From the NCBI RefSeq assembly GCF_009862265.1, contig NZ_WWGX01000088.1, positions 1 through 64,000 of the forward strand: DNA of 64,000 nt. The letters run 5' to 3'. Position 1 is the stretch's first letter. Each line of letters opens with the position of its first letter. Made by a program: the position numbers and the translations under genes. The stretch comes from Streptomyces sp. SID8352. GTDB taxonomy: Bacteria > Actinomycetota > Actinomycetes > Streptomycetales > Streptomycetaceae. Below are positions 17,059 to 27,300 of the stretch, piece by piece. The notes below the pieces were generated by a model. The model was given only the letters and a program-made list of their open reading frames with translations. It ran no database searches and had not been told where the DNA came from.

Positions 17059-18382
17059 GCAGCCGGAGAGCATCGACGACCGGGCACTCGACGAGGTCGT
17101 CCGCTTCACCTCCGACCTCATCCGGATCGACACCACCAACAGGGGCGGCGGCGACTGCCGCGAGCGCCCCGCCGCCGAGTACGCCGCCGAGCGGCTCGCC
17201 GAGGCCGGGCTCGAACCGGTGCTGCTGGAGCGCACCGAGGGCCGGGCCAACGTGGTCGCCCGGATCGAGGGCACCGACCCGTCGGCCGACGCGCTGCTCG
17301 TCCACGGCCATCTCGACGTCGTCCCGGCCGAGGCCGCCGAGTGGAGTGTCCACCCGTTCTCCGGGGAGGTCCGCGACGGGGTCGTCTGGGGCCGGGGCGC
17401 CGTCGACATGAAGAACATGGACGCGATGATCCTCGCCGCCGTCCGTTCCTGGGCGCGCTCCGGAGCACGGCCCCGCCGGGACATCGTGATCGCCTTCACC
17501 GCCGACGAGGAGGCCAGTGCCGAGGACGGCTCCGGGTTCCTCGCGGACCGGCACGCGGCCCTGTTCGAGGGATGCACCGAAGGGGTCGGCGAGTCCGGGG
17601 CGTTCACCTTCCACGACGGCACGGGCCGCCGGATCTACCCCGTCGCCGCCGGGGAGCGCGGCACCGGCTGGCTCCGGCTGACCGCGCGCGGTCGCGCCGG
17701 ACACGGCTCCAAGGTGAACCGGGAGAACGCGGTCACCCGTCTCACCGCCGCGGTCACCCGTCTCGGGGAGCACGAATGGCCGCTGCGCCTGACGCCGACC
17801 GTACGGGCCTGCCTGACCGAACTCGCCGCCCTGTACGGCATGGAGGCCGATCTGGCCGACCTGGACGGCGTGGACACCCTGCTGGACAAGCTCGGTCCCG
17901 CCGCCCGGCTGGTCGAGGCGACGGTCCGCAACAGCACCGCCCCGACGATGCTGGAGGCCGGTTACAAGGTCAACGTCATCCCCGGGGAAGCCGTCGCCCA
18001 TGTCGACGGGCGCTTCCTGGCCGGATTCGAGGACGAGTTCCGGGCCACCCTGGACCGGCTCACCGGACCCGACGTGGACTGGGAGTTCGCCCACCACGAG
18101 GTGGCCCTCCAGTCGCCCGTGGACACCCCGGTCTTCGCCCGGATGCGCGCGGCGGTCCAGGAGTTCGCGCCCGAGGGGCACGTGGTGCCCTACTGCATGT
18201 CCGGCGGCACCGACGCCAAGCAGTTCTCCCGGCTGGGCATCACGGGCTACGGCTTCGCCCCGCTGAGACTTCCGGAGGGCTTCGACTACCAGGCCCTCTT
18301 CCACGGCGTCGACGAACGCGTCCCCGTCGAGGCCCTGCACTTCGGCGTCCGCGTCCTCGACCGCTTCCTGCGCACGGCCTAG
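17051..18382 (+). CDS. M20/M25/M40-family metallopeptidase
   Basis: A 443-residue M20 hydrolase with the expected motifs. LLVHGHLDVVPAE gives the first His/Asp metal site, WGRGAVDMKNMDA the bridging Asp, and FTADEEASAEDG the catalytic Glu pair. MSGGTDAKQFSRLG and the LFHGVDERVPVE C-terminal His complete the site. The ATG at 17051 was chosen from the GAGGA ribosome site and the 8-base overlap with the M55 gene; the open frame extends further upstream. It probably cleaves dipeptides or N-acyl amino acids in the cytoplasm, downstream of the M55 enzyme. Confidence 0.9.
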   Translation: MAEQPESIDDRALDEVVRFTSDLIRIDTTNRGGGDCRERPAAEYAAERLAEAGLEPVLLERTEGRANVVARIEGTDPSADALLVHGHLDVVPAEAAEWSVHPFSGEVRDGVVWGRGAVDMKNMDAMILAAVRSWARSGARPRRDIVIAFTADEEASAEDGSGFLADRHAALFEGCTEGVGESGAFTFHDGTGRRIYPVAAGERGTGWLRLTARGRAGHGSKVNRENAVTRLTAAVTRLGEHEWPLRLTPTVRACLTELAALYGMEADLADLDGVDTLLDKLGPAARLVEATVRNSTAPTMLEAGYKVNVIPGEAVAHVDGRFLAGFEDEFRATLDRLTGPDVDWEFAHHEVALQSPVDTPVFARMRAAVQEFAPEGHVVPYCMSGGTDAKQFSRLGITGYGFAPLRLPEGFDYQALFHGVDERVPVEALHFGVRVLDRFLRTA

Positions 18383-18713
18383 CGGGGAGACGGCGGGGGA
18401 GGCGGCGGCCACGACGGGGCGTCTTCCCACCGCCCGGGCGGCGGGAAGCGTGTGTTCGACGGCCGGGGGACGGGCCGGGCGCACCGCGCGGGCGGGCTGG
18501 GCCTGGACACGAACAGCGCCGGCCGGGGCGCGGCCCGTGGGCAGCCCGGCCCTTCTGGCCCCGATGGACGGAAAGGTCCTGCTGGTCCTGCTGTCCGTGG
18601 CGGCCGGTCGGGACGGATGACCGGGAAGAGTGAACCGGGGCGGCGGAGCGGGACGGTGCGAACCGGAACGGCACCCCGCCACGATGAAGAAGTAGAGAGA
18701 CCGGAGGAGAACG
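18383..18713. other. Intergenic region between the M20 and S9 peptidase genes
   Basis: About 330 bases without a supported gene. Frames are open by GC bias only. The GAGGAGAACG just before 18714 is the ribosome site of the S9 peptidase. Confidence 0.4.
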
Positions 18714-20684
18714 ATGGGGGAGACAGTGCAGACTCAGCCGTACGGATCGTGGCCCTCGCCCATCGACGCGGCGCTGGCCGCCGCGCACGACGGGCACCCG
18801 GACGACGTGGAGTTCGTCGGCGACGAGGTGTGGTGGACCGCGCCCCGGCCCGATGAGGGCGGCCGTCGCACCCTCGTTCGGCGCCGTGCCGACGGCACCG
18901 AGGAGTCGGTGCTGCCCGCGCCGTGGAACCTGCGGACCCGCGTCCTCGAGTACGGCGGCCGGGCCTGGGCGGCCGTCCCCGGTGGCTCGGGACCGCTGGC
19001 GCTGTTCAGCCACTTCCCCGACCAGCGGTTGTACGCCTGGGAGGTCGACGGCGTCACGGAGCCGCGTCCTCTGACCCTGGTCTCCCCGGTCGGCGGCGGA
19101 CTGCGCTGGGCGGATCCGCAGCCGATGCCGGAGCGCGGCGAGGTGTGGTGCGTCCTGGAGGAGTTCACCGGCGACGCGCCCTCCGATGTGCGCCGGGTCC
19201 TGGCCGCGGTCCCGCTGGACGGTTCGGCCGCCGACGACCGCACGGCCATCCGTGAACTCACCGACGAACGTCACCGGTTCGTCACCGGTCCCCGGGTCTC
19301 CGCCGACGGGGACCGTGCCGCCTGGCTGGCCTGGGACCATCCCCGGATGCCCTGGGAGGGCACCGAACTGCGTGTCGCCGACATCGGCCCCGACGGGGTC
19401 CTCCACGGGGCCCGCACCGTCGCGGGCGGCCCCGAGGAGGCCGTCGCCCAGGCCGAATGGGCCCCCGACGGCGCCCTGCTGTACTCCTCCGATCGCACGG
19501 GCTGGTGGAACCTGTACCGCGACGGGGAGCCGCTCTGCCCCCGTGAGGAGGAGTTCGGCGGGCCGCTGTGGAAGCTCGGGCAGCGCTGGTTCGCCCCGCT
19601 GGACAACGGACTCATTGCCGTTCTGCACGGCCGGGGCGGCGCCGCCCTCGGCATACTCGACCCGGCCACCGGGGAGGTCGTGGACGCGGTCGGCCCCTGG
19701 ACGGAGTGCGCGAGCACCCTCGCCGTGCACGGCACCCGCGTGGTGACCGTCGGCGCCGGTCCGCACCGGAGCCCCGAGGTCGTCGAACTCGACACGCGCA
19801 CCGGCCGTGCCCGGGTGATCGGCGCCCCGCACGAGGACACAGTCGACCCCGCCCACTACCCGAGGTCGGCCGCGCGCACCTTCACCGGCCCCGGCGGGCG
19901 CGACATCCACGCCCACATCCACCCGCCCCACCACCCCTCCCGCACCGCTCCCGAGGGCGAACGGCCGCCGTACGTCATCTGGGCGCACGGAGGACCCACC
20001 AGCCGGTCCCCGCTGGTGCTGGACCTGGAGATCGCCTACTTCACCTCGCGCGGGATCGGGGTCGCCGAGGTCAACTACGGGGGTTCCACCGGATACGGCA
20101 GGGAGTACCGTGACCGGTTGCGCGAGCGCTGGGGCGTGGTCGATGTGGAGGACTGCGCAGCCGTCGCCCTGGCCCTCGCGGAGGAGGGCACCGCCGACCC
20201 GGCGCGGCTCGCCGTGCGTGGCGGCAGCGCGGGCGGCTGGACCAGCGCCGCGTCGCTGGCCACCACCGGGGTGTACGCCTGCGGCACCATCCGCTACCCC
20301 GTTCTCGACCTCACCGGGTGGGGCACCGGGGAGACCCACGACTTCGAGTCCCACTATCTGGAGAGCCTGATCGGTCCCCTCGCCGAGGTGCCCGACCGGT
20401 ACGTGGAGCGGTCGCCCATCGAGCACGCCGACGGTGTCACCGCACCGTTCCTGCTGCTCCAGGGTCTCGACGACGTGATCTGCCCGCCTGCGCAGTGTGA
20501 ACGGTTCCTGGCCCGTCTGGCGGGCAGGGGCGTTCCCCACGCCTATCTGACCTTCGAGGGCGAAGGGCACGGGTTCCGCAGGGCGGAGACCATGGTGCGC
20601 ACCCTGGAGGCCGAACTCTCCCTTTACGCGCAGGTGTTCGGGATCGATGTGCCCGGCATCCCGACCCTGGAGCTGGGCACATGA
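18714..20684 (+). CDS. S9-family serine peptidase (prolyl oligopeptidase-like)
   Basis: This 656-residue protein has two domains. The first 380 or so residues form a predicted beta-propeller with repeated WAPDG and Y-S-S-D-R-type blades. The C-terminal alpha/beta-hydrolase domain has Ser in RGGSAGGWTS (about 505), Asp in LLQGLDDVICP and His in GEGHGFRR, in the correct order. The HGGPTSRS motif is typical of S9C acylaminoacyl/dipeptidyl peptidases. No signal peptide is seen. It overlaps the S66 gene by 4 bases (ATGA) and belongs with neighbouring peptide-degrading enzymes. Confidence 0.92.
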   Translation: MGETVQTQPYGSWPSPIDAALAAAHDGHPDDVEFVGDEVWWTAPRPDEGGRRTLVRRRADGTEESVLPAPWNLRTRVLEYGGRAWAAVPGGSGPLALFSHFPDQRLYAWEVDGVTEPRPLTLVSPVGGGLRWADPQPMPERGEVWCVLEEFTGDAPSDVRRVLAAVPLDGSAADDRTAIRELTDERHRFVTGPRVSADGDRAAWLAWDHPRMPWEGTELRVADIGPDGVLHGARTVAGGPEEAVAQAEWAPDGALLYSSDRTGWWNLYRDGEPLCPREEEFGGPLWKLGQRWFAPLDNGLIAVLHGRGGAALGILDPATGEVVDAVGPWTECASTLAVHGTRVVTVGAGPHRSPEVVELDTRTGRARVIGAPHEDTVDPAHYPRSAARTFTGPGGRDIHAHIHPPHHPSRTAPEGERPPYVIWAHGGPTSRSPLVLDLEIAYFTSRGIGVAEVNYGGSTGYGREYRDRLRERWGVVDVEDCAAVALALAEEGTADPARLAVRGGSAGGWTSAASLATTGVYACGTIRYPVLDLTGWGTGETHDFESHYLESLIGPLAEVPDRYVERSPIEHADGVTAPFLLLQGLDDVICPPAQCERFLARLAGRGVPHAYLTFEGEGHGFRRAETMVRTLEAELSLYAQVFGIDVPGIPTLELGT

Positions 20685-21628
20685 GGGAGCGCGGGGGCGA
20701 TCGCGTGGAGGAGCTGGCGCGGCCTGCCCGGCTCGCCCCCGGCGCCCGGGTCGCGGTCGTCGCGCCCAGTGGGCCCGTGCCCGAGGAGCGGTTGCAGGCC
20801 GGCCTCGATGTGCTGCGCGGCTGGGACCTCGACCCGGTGGTGGCACCCCATGTCCTGGACCGGCACGCCGCCTTCGGATATCTGGCCGGTGAGGACGCCG
20901 ACCGGGCCGCCGATCTCCAGGCCGCCTGGTGCGATCCGGAGGTGGACGCGGTGCTGTGCGCCCGCGGCGGCTACGGAGCACAGCGGGTGGTCGATCTGCT
21001 CGACTGGGAAGCGATGCGCGCGGCCGGGCCGAAGGTCTTCGTCGGGTTCAGCGACATCACCGCGCTGCACGAGGCGTTCGCCACTCGGCTGGGGCTGGTC
21101 ACCCTGCACGGACCGATGGCCGCCGGAATCGACTTCATCAAGAACGCGCGGGCTCAGGAACATCTGCGGGCCACGCTGTTCGCCCCGGAGACGGTCCGGG
21201 TCATCGCCTCCGCCGGGAGGGCCCTGGTGCCGGGCCGGGCGCGGGGTGTCACCCTCGGAGGCTGTCTCACCCTGCTCGCCGCGGAACTGGGTACGCCGCA
21301 TGCCCGGACGTCGGCGCGCGGCGGGCTGCTCTGCCTGGAGGACGTGGGGGAGGAGGTCTACCGGCTGGACCGTTCGCTGACCCAACTGCTGCGCGCGGGC
21401 CTGCTCGACGGGGTGGGTGGTGTGCTGCTGGGTTCATGGGAGCGGTGCGAGCCCGCCGAGCGGCTGCGTCCACTGCTGGCAGACCGGCTCGGAGGTCTGG
21501 GCACACCGGTCGTCCAGGACTTCGGGTTCGGGCACTGCGAGGGGGCTCTGACCCTGCCCTTCGGAGTGGCGGCGGAACTCGACGCGGACGGCGGGACACT
21601 GACCCTGGACGCCCCGGCGCTGCGGTGA
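20681..21628 (+). CDS. S66-family LD-carboxypeptidase (murein tetrapeptide carboxypeptidase-like)
   Basis: A 315-residue protein with the S66 triad: Ser124 in GFSDITALH, Glu in LCLEDVGEEVYR and His in FGFGHCEGAL. VVAPSGPVPEE at the start and ARGGYGAQRVVDLLD are standard family blocks. Such enzymes cut the L,D bond to the terminal D-Ala of murein tetrapeptides during wall recycling; some members instead hydrolyse microcin-like peptide-nucleotides. It is translationally coupled to the S9 peptidase, which favours a peptide-salvage role. No signal peptide, so cytoplasmic. Confidence 0.9.
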   Translation: MRERGGDRVEELARPARLAPGARVAVVAPSGPVPEERLQAGLDVLRGWDLDPVVAPHVLDRHAAFGYLAGEDADRAADLQAAWCDPEVDAVLCARGGYGAQRVVDLLDWEAMRAAGPKVFVGFSDITALHEAFATRLGLVTLHGPMAAGIDFIKNARAQEHLRATLFAPETVRVIASAGRALVPGRARGVTLGGCLTLLAAELGTPHARTSARGGLLCLEDVGEEVYRLDRSLTQLLRAGLLDGVGGVLLGSWERCEPAERLRPLLADRLGGLGTPVVQDFGFGHCEGALTLPFGVAAELDADGGTLTLDAPALR

Positions 21629-21855
21629 CCGGCCGTCGGTCGCCGGTTTCGGAATCCTGGCTGCGCAGGCTTTCTGCAGTGTCCGCCCTTCTTGCAGTGC
21701 CTGCCCTTCCTGTAGTGCCCGCCGCCAACGGGTTCGCGATCGTGGAGGTTCCCGGGACGCGTGCGTGGTCCCTGGCCGGGGTCACTCGCCGGTCGGTGGC
21801 CACGCTGGCCACCGTGCCTCGGGGCTCCGGAGTCCCGGCGGCGTAGGCTGACGGT

Positions 21856-22407
21856 ATGCCGCACGTCGCCGTCCCCTATCTCGCCGAGGGCCCCCGGGTG
21901 GGCCTGCGGCATTTCACCCACGGGGACGCCGAGGAGTTCGTCGCGCGGGCCCGCGAGAGCCGGGAACTGCACCGTCCGTGGCTGTTCCCGCCCGACACCG
22001 CGCGGGCCTTCGCCCCCTACGCGGCGCGGCTGATCGAGGATCCGGCCAGGGCGGGGTTCCTGGTGTGCGAGAGGGACGGCGGTGCCATCGCCGGGTTCGT
22101 CAACATCAACAACATCGTGCACGGTGCCTTCCGGAACGGTGCCCTGGGGTACGGCGCCTTCGCGCACGCGGCCGGGCGCGGCCTGATGCGCGAAGGGCTA
22201 AGGCTCGTGGTGCGGTATGCCTTCGGGCCGATGCGCCTGCACCGGCTGGAGATCAACGTCCAGCCCGGCAACACCGCCTCCATCGCCCTGGCTCGCGCCT
22301 GCGGGTTCCAGCGGGAGGGCTTCTCGCCGAGGATGCTCCACATCGACGGTGCGTGGCGGGATCACGAGCGATGGGCGATCACCGCCGAGTCCGTGGGCGT
22401 GGACTGA
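21856..22407 (+). CDS. GNAT acetyltransferase, RimJ/RimL type
   Basis: A 183-residue GNAT protein. The start (VGLRHFTHGDAEEFVARARE) and RPWLFPPDT recall RimJ/RimL-type N-acetyltransferases. The acetyl-CoA-binding beta-bulge region reads LGYGAFAHAAGRGLMREGLR, and the closing NVQPGNTASIALARACGFQR and EGFSPRMLHIDG blocks are typical. It likely acetylates the N-terminus of a protein, an antibiotic or a small amine. The substrate cannot be told from sequence. Confidence 0.85.
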   Translation: MPHVAVPYLAEGPRVGLRHFTHGDAEEFVARARESRELHRPWLFPPDTARAFAPYAARLIEDPARAGFLVCERDGGAIAGFVNINNIVHGAFRNGALGYGAFAHAAGRGLMREGLRLVVRYAFGPMRLHRLEINVQPGNTASIALARACGFQREGFSPRMLHIDGAWRDHERWAITAESVGVD

Positions 22408-22447
22408 GTCAACGGGCCGAGCGGGCAGGGTCCGGCCGGGCGTCGGT

Positions 22448-22798
22448 TCAGGCGGCGTGGCGGTCGACGTACTCGTACACGACTCCGTCGGGGTGGCGGG
22501 CGATCAGATTGCGTCCGGCGGGCGTGGGGACCGGTCCGGCGATGATGTCGGCACCGAGACCGGTCAGGACCCGGTGCGTCTCCTCCACGTCGGTCACGGC
22601 GATGGTGGCGGTGACCTTGCGCAGTACTTCGAGCTGGGCCTCGGGGCCGCTCATCAGCAGGAAGCAGCCGACCGCCGCGACCGCGACGCCGCCGCGCTCG
22701 AATCGGAGGGCCCGGCCACCGGCCAGACCTTCGTAGAAGGGGATCGCCCGGTCCAGGTCGTCGACGTAGATGCGCAGGGTGGCTCCGAGAATGTCCAT
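22448..22798 (-). CDS. VOC-family (glyoxalase/bleomycin-resistance fold) protein
   Basis: A 116-residue single VOC module with the beta-alpha-beta-beta-beta pattern: LRIYVDDLDRAIPFYEGLAG, ERGGVAVAAVGCFLLMSG, then TATIAVTDVEETHRVLTGLG and RHPDGVVYEYVDR. These proteins dimerise to form a metal or ligand site for dioxygenase, glyoxalase or drug-binding functions. The start at 22798 gives the canonical length; the open frame upstream is spurious. The gene converges on the GNAT gene, 40 bases between stops. Confidence 0.82.
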   Translation of the reverse strand: MDILGATLRIYVDDLDRAIPFYEGLAGGRALRFERGGVAVAAVGCFLLMSGPEAQLEVLRKVTATIAVTDVEETHRVLTGLGADIIAGPVPTPAGRNLIARHPDGVVYEYVDRHAA

Positions 22799-22867
22799 GC
22801 GGGGAAGCCTAGTTGGCGATCGGGGGCCTCCGCCCATGGAAGCCGGGGGCGGGGGTAACCGCATCGT

Positions 22868-23401
22868 ATGAACCGCAGGGAACAGTTGGAGCAACTGGAC
22901 AGGGAACTGGTCGACGAACTGGCGCGGGTGGCGCGCGAGACGGTGCGTGACGAACTGCGTGAGCAGACGCGGAAGCGGCGTCGCAGGGCGGCGTTCTACG
23001 CGGCGTCCGGTGCCGTCGCGCTGTATGCCGGGGCGGCGCTGGCGCTCGCCGCCGGGCTGGCCCTCGCCGGCGTGGTGCCGGGTTGGGCCGCCGCGCTGAT
23101 CACCGCCGTGCTGCTGGGCGTCGTGGCCCAGATGCTGCGCGGGGCGGCCCGGCCCTCCGAGCACCGGCCCTCCGAGCAGCGGTCCTTCGAGGGAGGGGCC
23201 GAGGGACGGAGCGCCGGACACCGGCACACCATCGGCGGCGACGCACCGGCGGCGCCGCCGAGCGGGATGGGGTTGCCCTACCCGCCCACGCCGTCGGCGC
23301 CGCCCATGGCGCAGGGCGGGGCGACGGGTGTGCCGGGAGCCCCGAGGATGGAGCCGTCCCAGGACGAGCTGGACCCCGAGGCCCGGCGGAACGGCCGTTG
23401 A
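22868..23401 (+). CDS. Small two-helix membrane protein, phage-holin-3-6-like
   Basis: A 177-residue protein. It opens with an amphipathic, coiled-coil-prone segment (EQLEQLDRELVDELARVA and a basic RKRRRR). Two membrane helices follow (AAFYAASGAVALYAGAALAL and WAAALITAVLLGVVAQML), then a disordered Pro/Gly-rich tail of about 80 residues. The helix arrangement recalls Phage_holin_3_6/DUF1469-type actinobacterial proteins, which are usually ordinary chromosomal membrane proteins rather than phage lysis genes. Function unknown. A strong terminator hairpin follows about 145 bases downstream. Confidence 0.65.
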   Translation: MNRREQLEQLDRELVDELARVARETVRDELREQTRKRRRRAAFYAASGAVALYAGAALALAAGLALAGVVPGWAAALITAVLLGVVAQMLRGAARPSEHRPSEQRSFEGGAEGRSAGHRHTIGGDAPAAPPSGMGLPYPPTPSAPPMAQGGATGVPGAPRMEPSQDELDPEARRNGR

Positions 23402-23544
23402 CGGGCCTCCGCCGGTGCTGGGGCGTCCGGCCGCCGGTGGGGGGGTGCCCTCCCGGACGGGACGTGAGCCGAGTGATGAGGCCCATGCCGCGCGACACGA
23501 GGCGGCGGTGTCAGCGATGAGACGGCGCTGTCGGTCGAGGGACG

Positions 23545-23579
23545 ACGAGTGCCCCCGGACCCGCTCCGGGGGCACTCGT
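23545..23579. terminator. Strong hairpin terminator
   Basis: Perfect 15-bp arms ACGAGTGCCCCCGGA and TCCGGGGGCACTCGT flank a 5-base loop. The hairpin lies 144 bases after the holin-like gene and likely ends that transcript. Confidence 0.8.
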
Positions 23580-24347
23580 GTGGGATGACATGGGTGTGGG
23601 TGTCGGGGCGTCTCGGCCCGGGGCGCGGGGGCGAGACGGTGCGGGGCGGGCCCGTCCGGCTGGTCCGTGGGGTGCGAGCGGGGACCGGCGTTCTTGAACC
23701 GCTGTGGACCGGTCGCCTGGGTTTGTTCATGGGGGACCTGTCCGGTTCCTTCATTTCGTGGTTCCGGTGGCAGGTGCGGGTCCCTCCTAGGGCTGGGGTG
23801 GGGCCGGGGCGGGTTCGGTTCGCCGTTCGGCGGTGATCAGGGGGAGCGGGGGGCGAGGGATTCCGCCGTGCCGGTGCAGGGGGCGTCGCAGCGTTCGGGG
23901 ACGCTGCCGGCCGACTTCGCTTCGGGCCACTCAGGTTCGGGCTCCGCGCTATCGGGAGCGGGAGCGGCTGAGGCGGAGGGCCGTTCAGTGAGCGGCGGAA
24001 GGACGGTGCTCCGGGGCGTCGGGCTTCCACCGAAGAGCAACGCGTCGGCACCGTGCTCACCGCACCGTGTGTGCCGGGTGTTCGCGGCGCCTCTCCGAGG
24101 CGATCGGCCGACGTTCCGTCGGTGTGGGGCACCGCATCCGGCAGCGTGCCGGCCGGTGACCGCGCACATGTGGTGGAGGGCTCTTGGGGCCCACTCCGCG
24201 AGCGGCCCTCCGGAGCGGTACCGGAGGGGCGCGGCGCGGTAGGTCAGGGGTGGATGGCGCGGGGGCGGCGGGCGTGGGGGACGTTTGGCGGTGCGGGGCA
24301 GGGGGACGCGGAAGGCTCATGTGTACGCGAGAGTCCGGAGGCACATC
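23580..24347. other. Gene-free stretch upstream of the NDH-2 gene
   Basis: About 770 bases in which I see no gene with a credible start, motif or composition on either strand. It presumably carries the promoter of the NDH-2/transketolase pair. The GTG start at 24348 has a GGAG ribosome site about 8 bases before it. Confidence 0.45.
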
Positions 24348-27300
24348 GTGAGCCGACCCCGCGTCGTGATCGTCGGTGCCGGTTTCGCCGGGTACCGGAC
24401 GGCACGCACCCTCTCCCGGATCGTCCGGCGCCGGGCCGACATCGTCCTGCTCAACCCGACCGACTACTTCCTCTACCTGCCGCTGCTGCCCCAGGTCGCC
24501 GCCGGGATGCTGGAGCCGCGCAGGGTCGGAGTGTCCCTCACCGACACGTTGCCGACGGTGCGGCTGGTGCTCGGGGAGGCGGACGGGGTCGACCTCGACA
24601 CGCACACCGTGCGCTACACCTCGCCCGAGGGGCGCCCGGGCACCCTGGACTACGACCGGCTGGTGCTGGCCGCGGGCAGCGTCAACAAGCTGCTGCCGAT
24701 CCCCGGGGTGGCGGAGCACGCCCATGGCTTCCGCGGGCTGCCGGAGGCGTTGTACCTGCGTGATCACGTCACCCGGCAGATGGAACTGGCCGCCGCGAGC
24801 GAGGACCGTGCGGAGCGGAGGGCCCGGCGCACCTTCGTGGTGGTCGGCGCGGGATACACGGGTACCGAGGTCGCGGCGCACGGCCAGCTCTACACCGACG
24901 CGCAGGCCCGCCGGGGCCCGGGGCGGGGCGGGCCCAGGCCGCGGTGGATGCTGCTGGACGTGGCGCCGAGGGTCCTGCCGGAGCTGGACGAGCGGCTCTC
25001 CCGCACCGCGGACAGGGTGCTGCGCCGGCGCGGGGTGGACGTGCGGATGGGCACGTCGGTGCGGGAGGCCACGCATGACGGGGTGGTCCTGACCGACGGC
25101 ACGACCGTGGGCACCCGCACGGTGGTCTGGTGCGTGGGGGTGCGGCCCGATCCGCTGGTGGAGTCCCTGGGACTGCCCATGGAGCGCGGCCGGCTGCTCG
25201 TCGACGCCCACCTCCAGGTCCCCGGGTGGCCGGACCTCTTCGCCTGCGGGGACGCGGCCGCCGTGCCGGATCCGAACCGGCCGGGTGCGTACACGTCGAT
25301 GACCGCGCAGCACGCCTGGCGGCAGGGCGCTGTCTGCGCCCGGAACGTCGCCGCGTCGCTGGGCGTCGGCGAGCGGCGGACGTACCGCCACCGGGACCTG
25401 GGCTTCGTGGTCGACCTGGGTGGCGCGCAGGCCGCGGCGAATCCGTTCGGCGTGCCGCTGTCGGGCCCGTTGGCGGGTGCGGTCACCCGCGGATACCACC
25501 TCGCGGCGTTGCCGGGCAACCGGGTGCGCGTCGCGGCGGACTGGGTGCTGGACACCGTACTGCCGCGCCAGACGGTGCAGTTGGGACTCGTACGGTCCTG
25601 GTCGGTGCCGTTGGAGTCGGCGTCACCGGAGCTGGCGCGGGTCCCGACGGGCCACGAGGGGACGCGGGGTGCGGGCGGCGGCCGTGAGACACCAGGGGCG
25701 CGGGGCGCGCGGGACGTGCGGGACGCGCCGAGTGTGCCGGGTGCGCCGGGCACGGAACCGGAACGGGGACGATCCTCCGGGGCGTCCGGGGCGTCCGGGG
25801 CGTCCGGGGCTTCGGGCGCCGCTATGACTCCCGGTACTGCCGCGGCTGTTGGAGCCGCAGAGACCGCCGGGGCCGCGCGGGAGCCGTCCGGTGAACGGAG
25901 GCCGGGCGGCGGCACCGCAGGGCATCGTCCCGCTACGGGTGCGGTCCCCGGCCGGACGGCTTCCGGACACCTGCCGGAGGGAGCCTCCGGTGGGGACCGG
26001 CCCGGTGGTGCGGCCGGTGCCGGTGCGGCCGGTGCGCTGCCGGGGGGCGCCGCTCAGGACGGGCCGGTCCGGGCCGGGGAGTCGGCGAAGCCCGGTCCCG
26101 CGGCGATCCCGGGACGACCGGAGCCGGGGGCGGCCGACGATCGGGCGGCGGGTCGGGGCGGTGCGGGTACGTCCCCCTCCGAATCGGTGATCACCGGGGG
26201 TCCGGCGAAGCCGGGCGCGTCCGGTGTCCCCGGGGAACGGGAGGCGTCCGGCGGTCGTTCGAGCGGTACCGGTCACGTCGGGAACCCGTCCCGCGCTGCC
26301 ACCGATGACGGACCGGCGGGATCCGGACCCACCGGCGGGCGTGCGAAGCCCGGTCCGGCGGGTGCGACCGGCGCGTCCGGACGGGCCGACGGCCCCGGAA
26401 GGCCCGGACCCACGGGCGCTTCAGGGACGTCCGGTTCCTCCGGCGACCACGGGAGGTCCGGCTCGGCGGGCGCGCCGGGGAAGCCCGGGCCCGGTGGTGG
26501 ACGCGGGAAGCCCGGCCGTCTTCACGCACCTCCGATGTCGGGGCCTTCCGATGGACCGGGTGGCTCCGGTCCCACCAGCGGTCACGGGACATCCGGCCGT
26601 GCAGGCGCATCCGGGGCCCACGGCACTACGAGCCGGTCCGCGGCGCCCGCCCCCGGCGATGGCTCCGCGCGACCCGGCCCCGCCGACCGCCCCGGGACCC
26701 CTGGCTCCGCCGACGGCACGGGGAGCCCTGGCTCCGCCGACGGTTCCGGGAAGTCCGGCCGGGCGGCCGGTGCCGCCGCGACACCGCGAGCCGACCGCGG
26801 TCGGGAGGCGAAGACCGGCGCGCCCGGCGCGCCCGGCGCCCACCCCAAGCCCGGCCCTCCCCCCGGCGCGCACGCTGAGCCTGCCGAGCCTCATGGCGGG
26901 CGCCCGAAGCCCGGCCCTCCACCCGGCGCGCAGACTGAGCCTGCCGAGCCTCATGGCGGGCGCTCGCAGCCCGCTCCGCCTCACGGTGCGCACCCCCAAC
27001 CGGCCCAGCGCCACGGCGGGGACCCGAAGTCCGCTCCGCCTCACGGCGCGCACGCCGAGCCTGCCGAGCCTCACGGCGGCGGGCGCCCGAAGCCCGGCCC
27101 TCCCCACGGCGCGCACCCCGAGCCTGCCGAGCCCCCCGGCGCGCACCCCAAGCCCGGTCCTCCCCACGGCCGGAAGGGCGCCCGGGGGCCCGCCTCCGAG
27201 CCCCACCCCACTGCCGGACCGCCCCCCGGTGGGCCCCCCACGGCCGGACCTCCCGCGCCCGGACCCCCCGCGCCCGGCTCCCCTCCCGCGCCCGGGCCAC

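Noticed and set aside
22868..23401. Holin-like protein taken as evidence for a prophage
   Set aside because: Such two-helix proteins are common chromosomal genes in Streptomyces, and there are no other phage genes here.
26421..27206. Long minus-strand frame opposite the NDH-2 tail (repeats of GRLGVRAV)
   Set aside because: It mirrors the plus-strand repeats. Periodic GC-rich DNA keeps several frames open, and there is no start site or family match.
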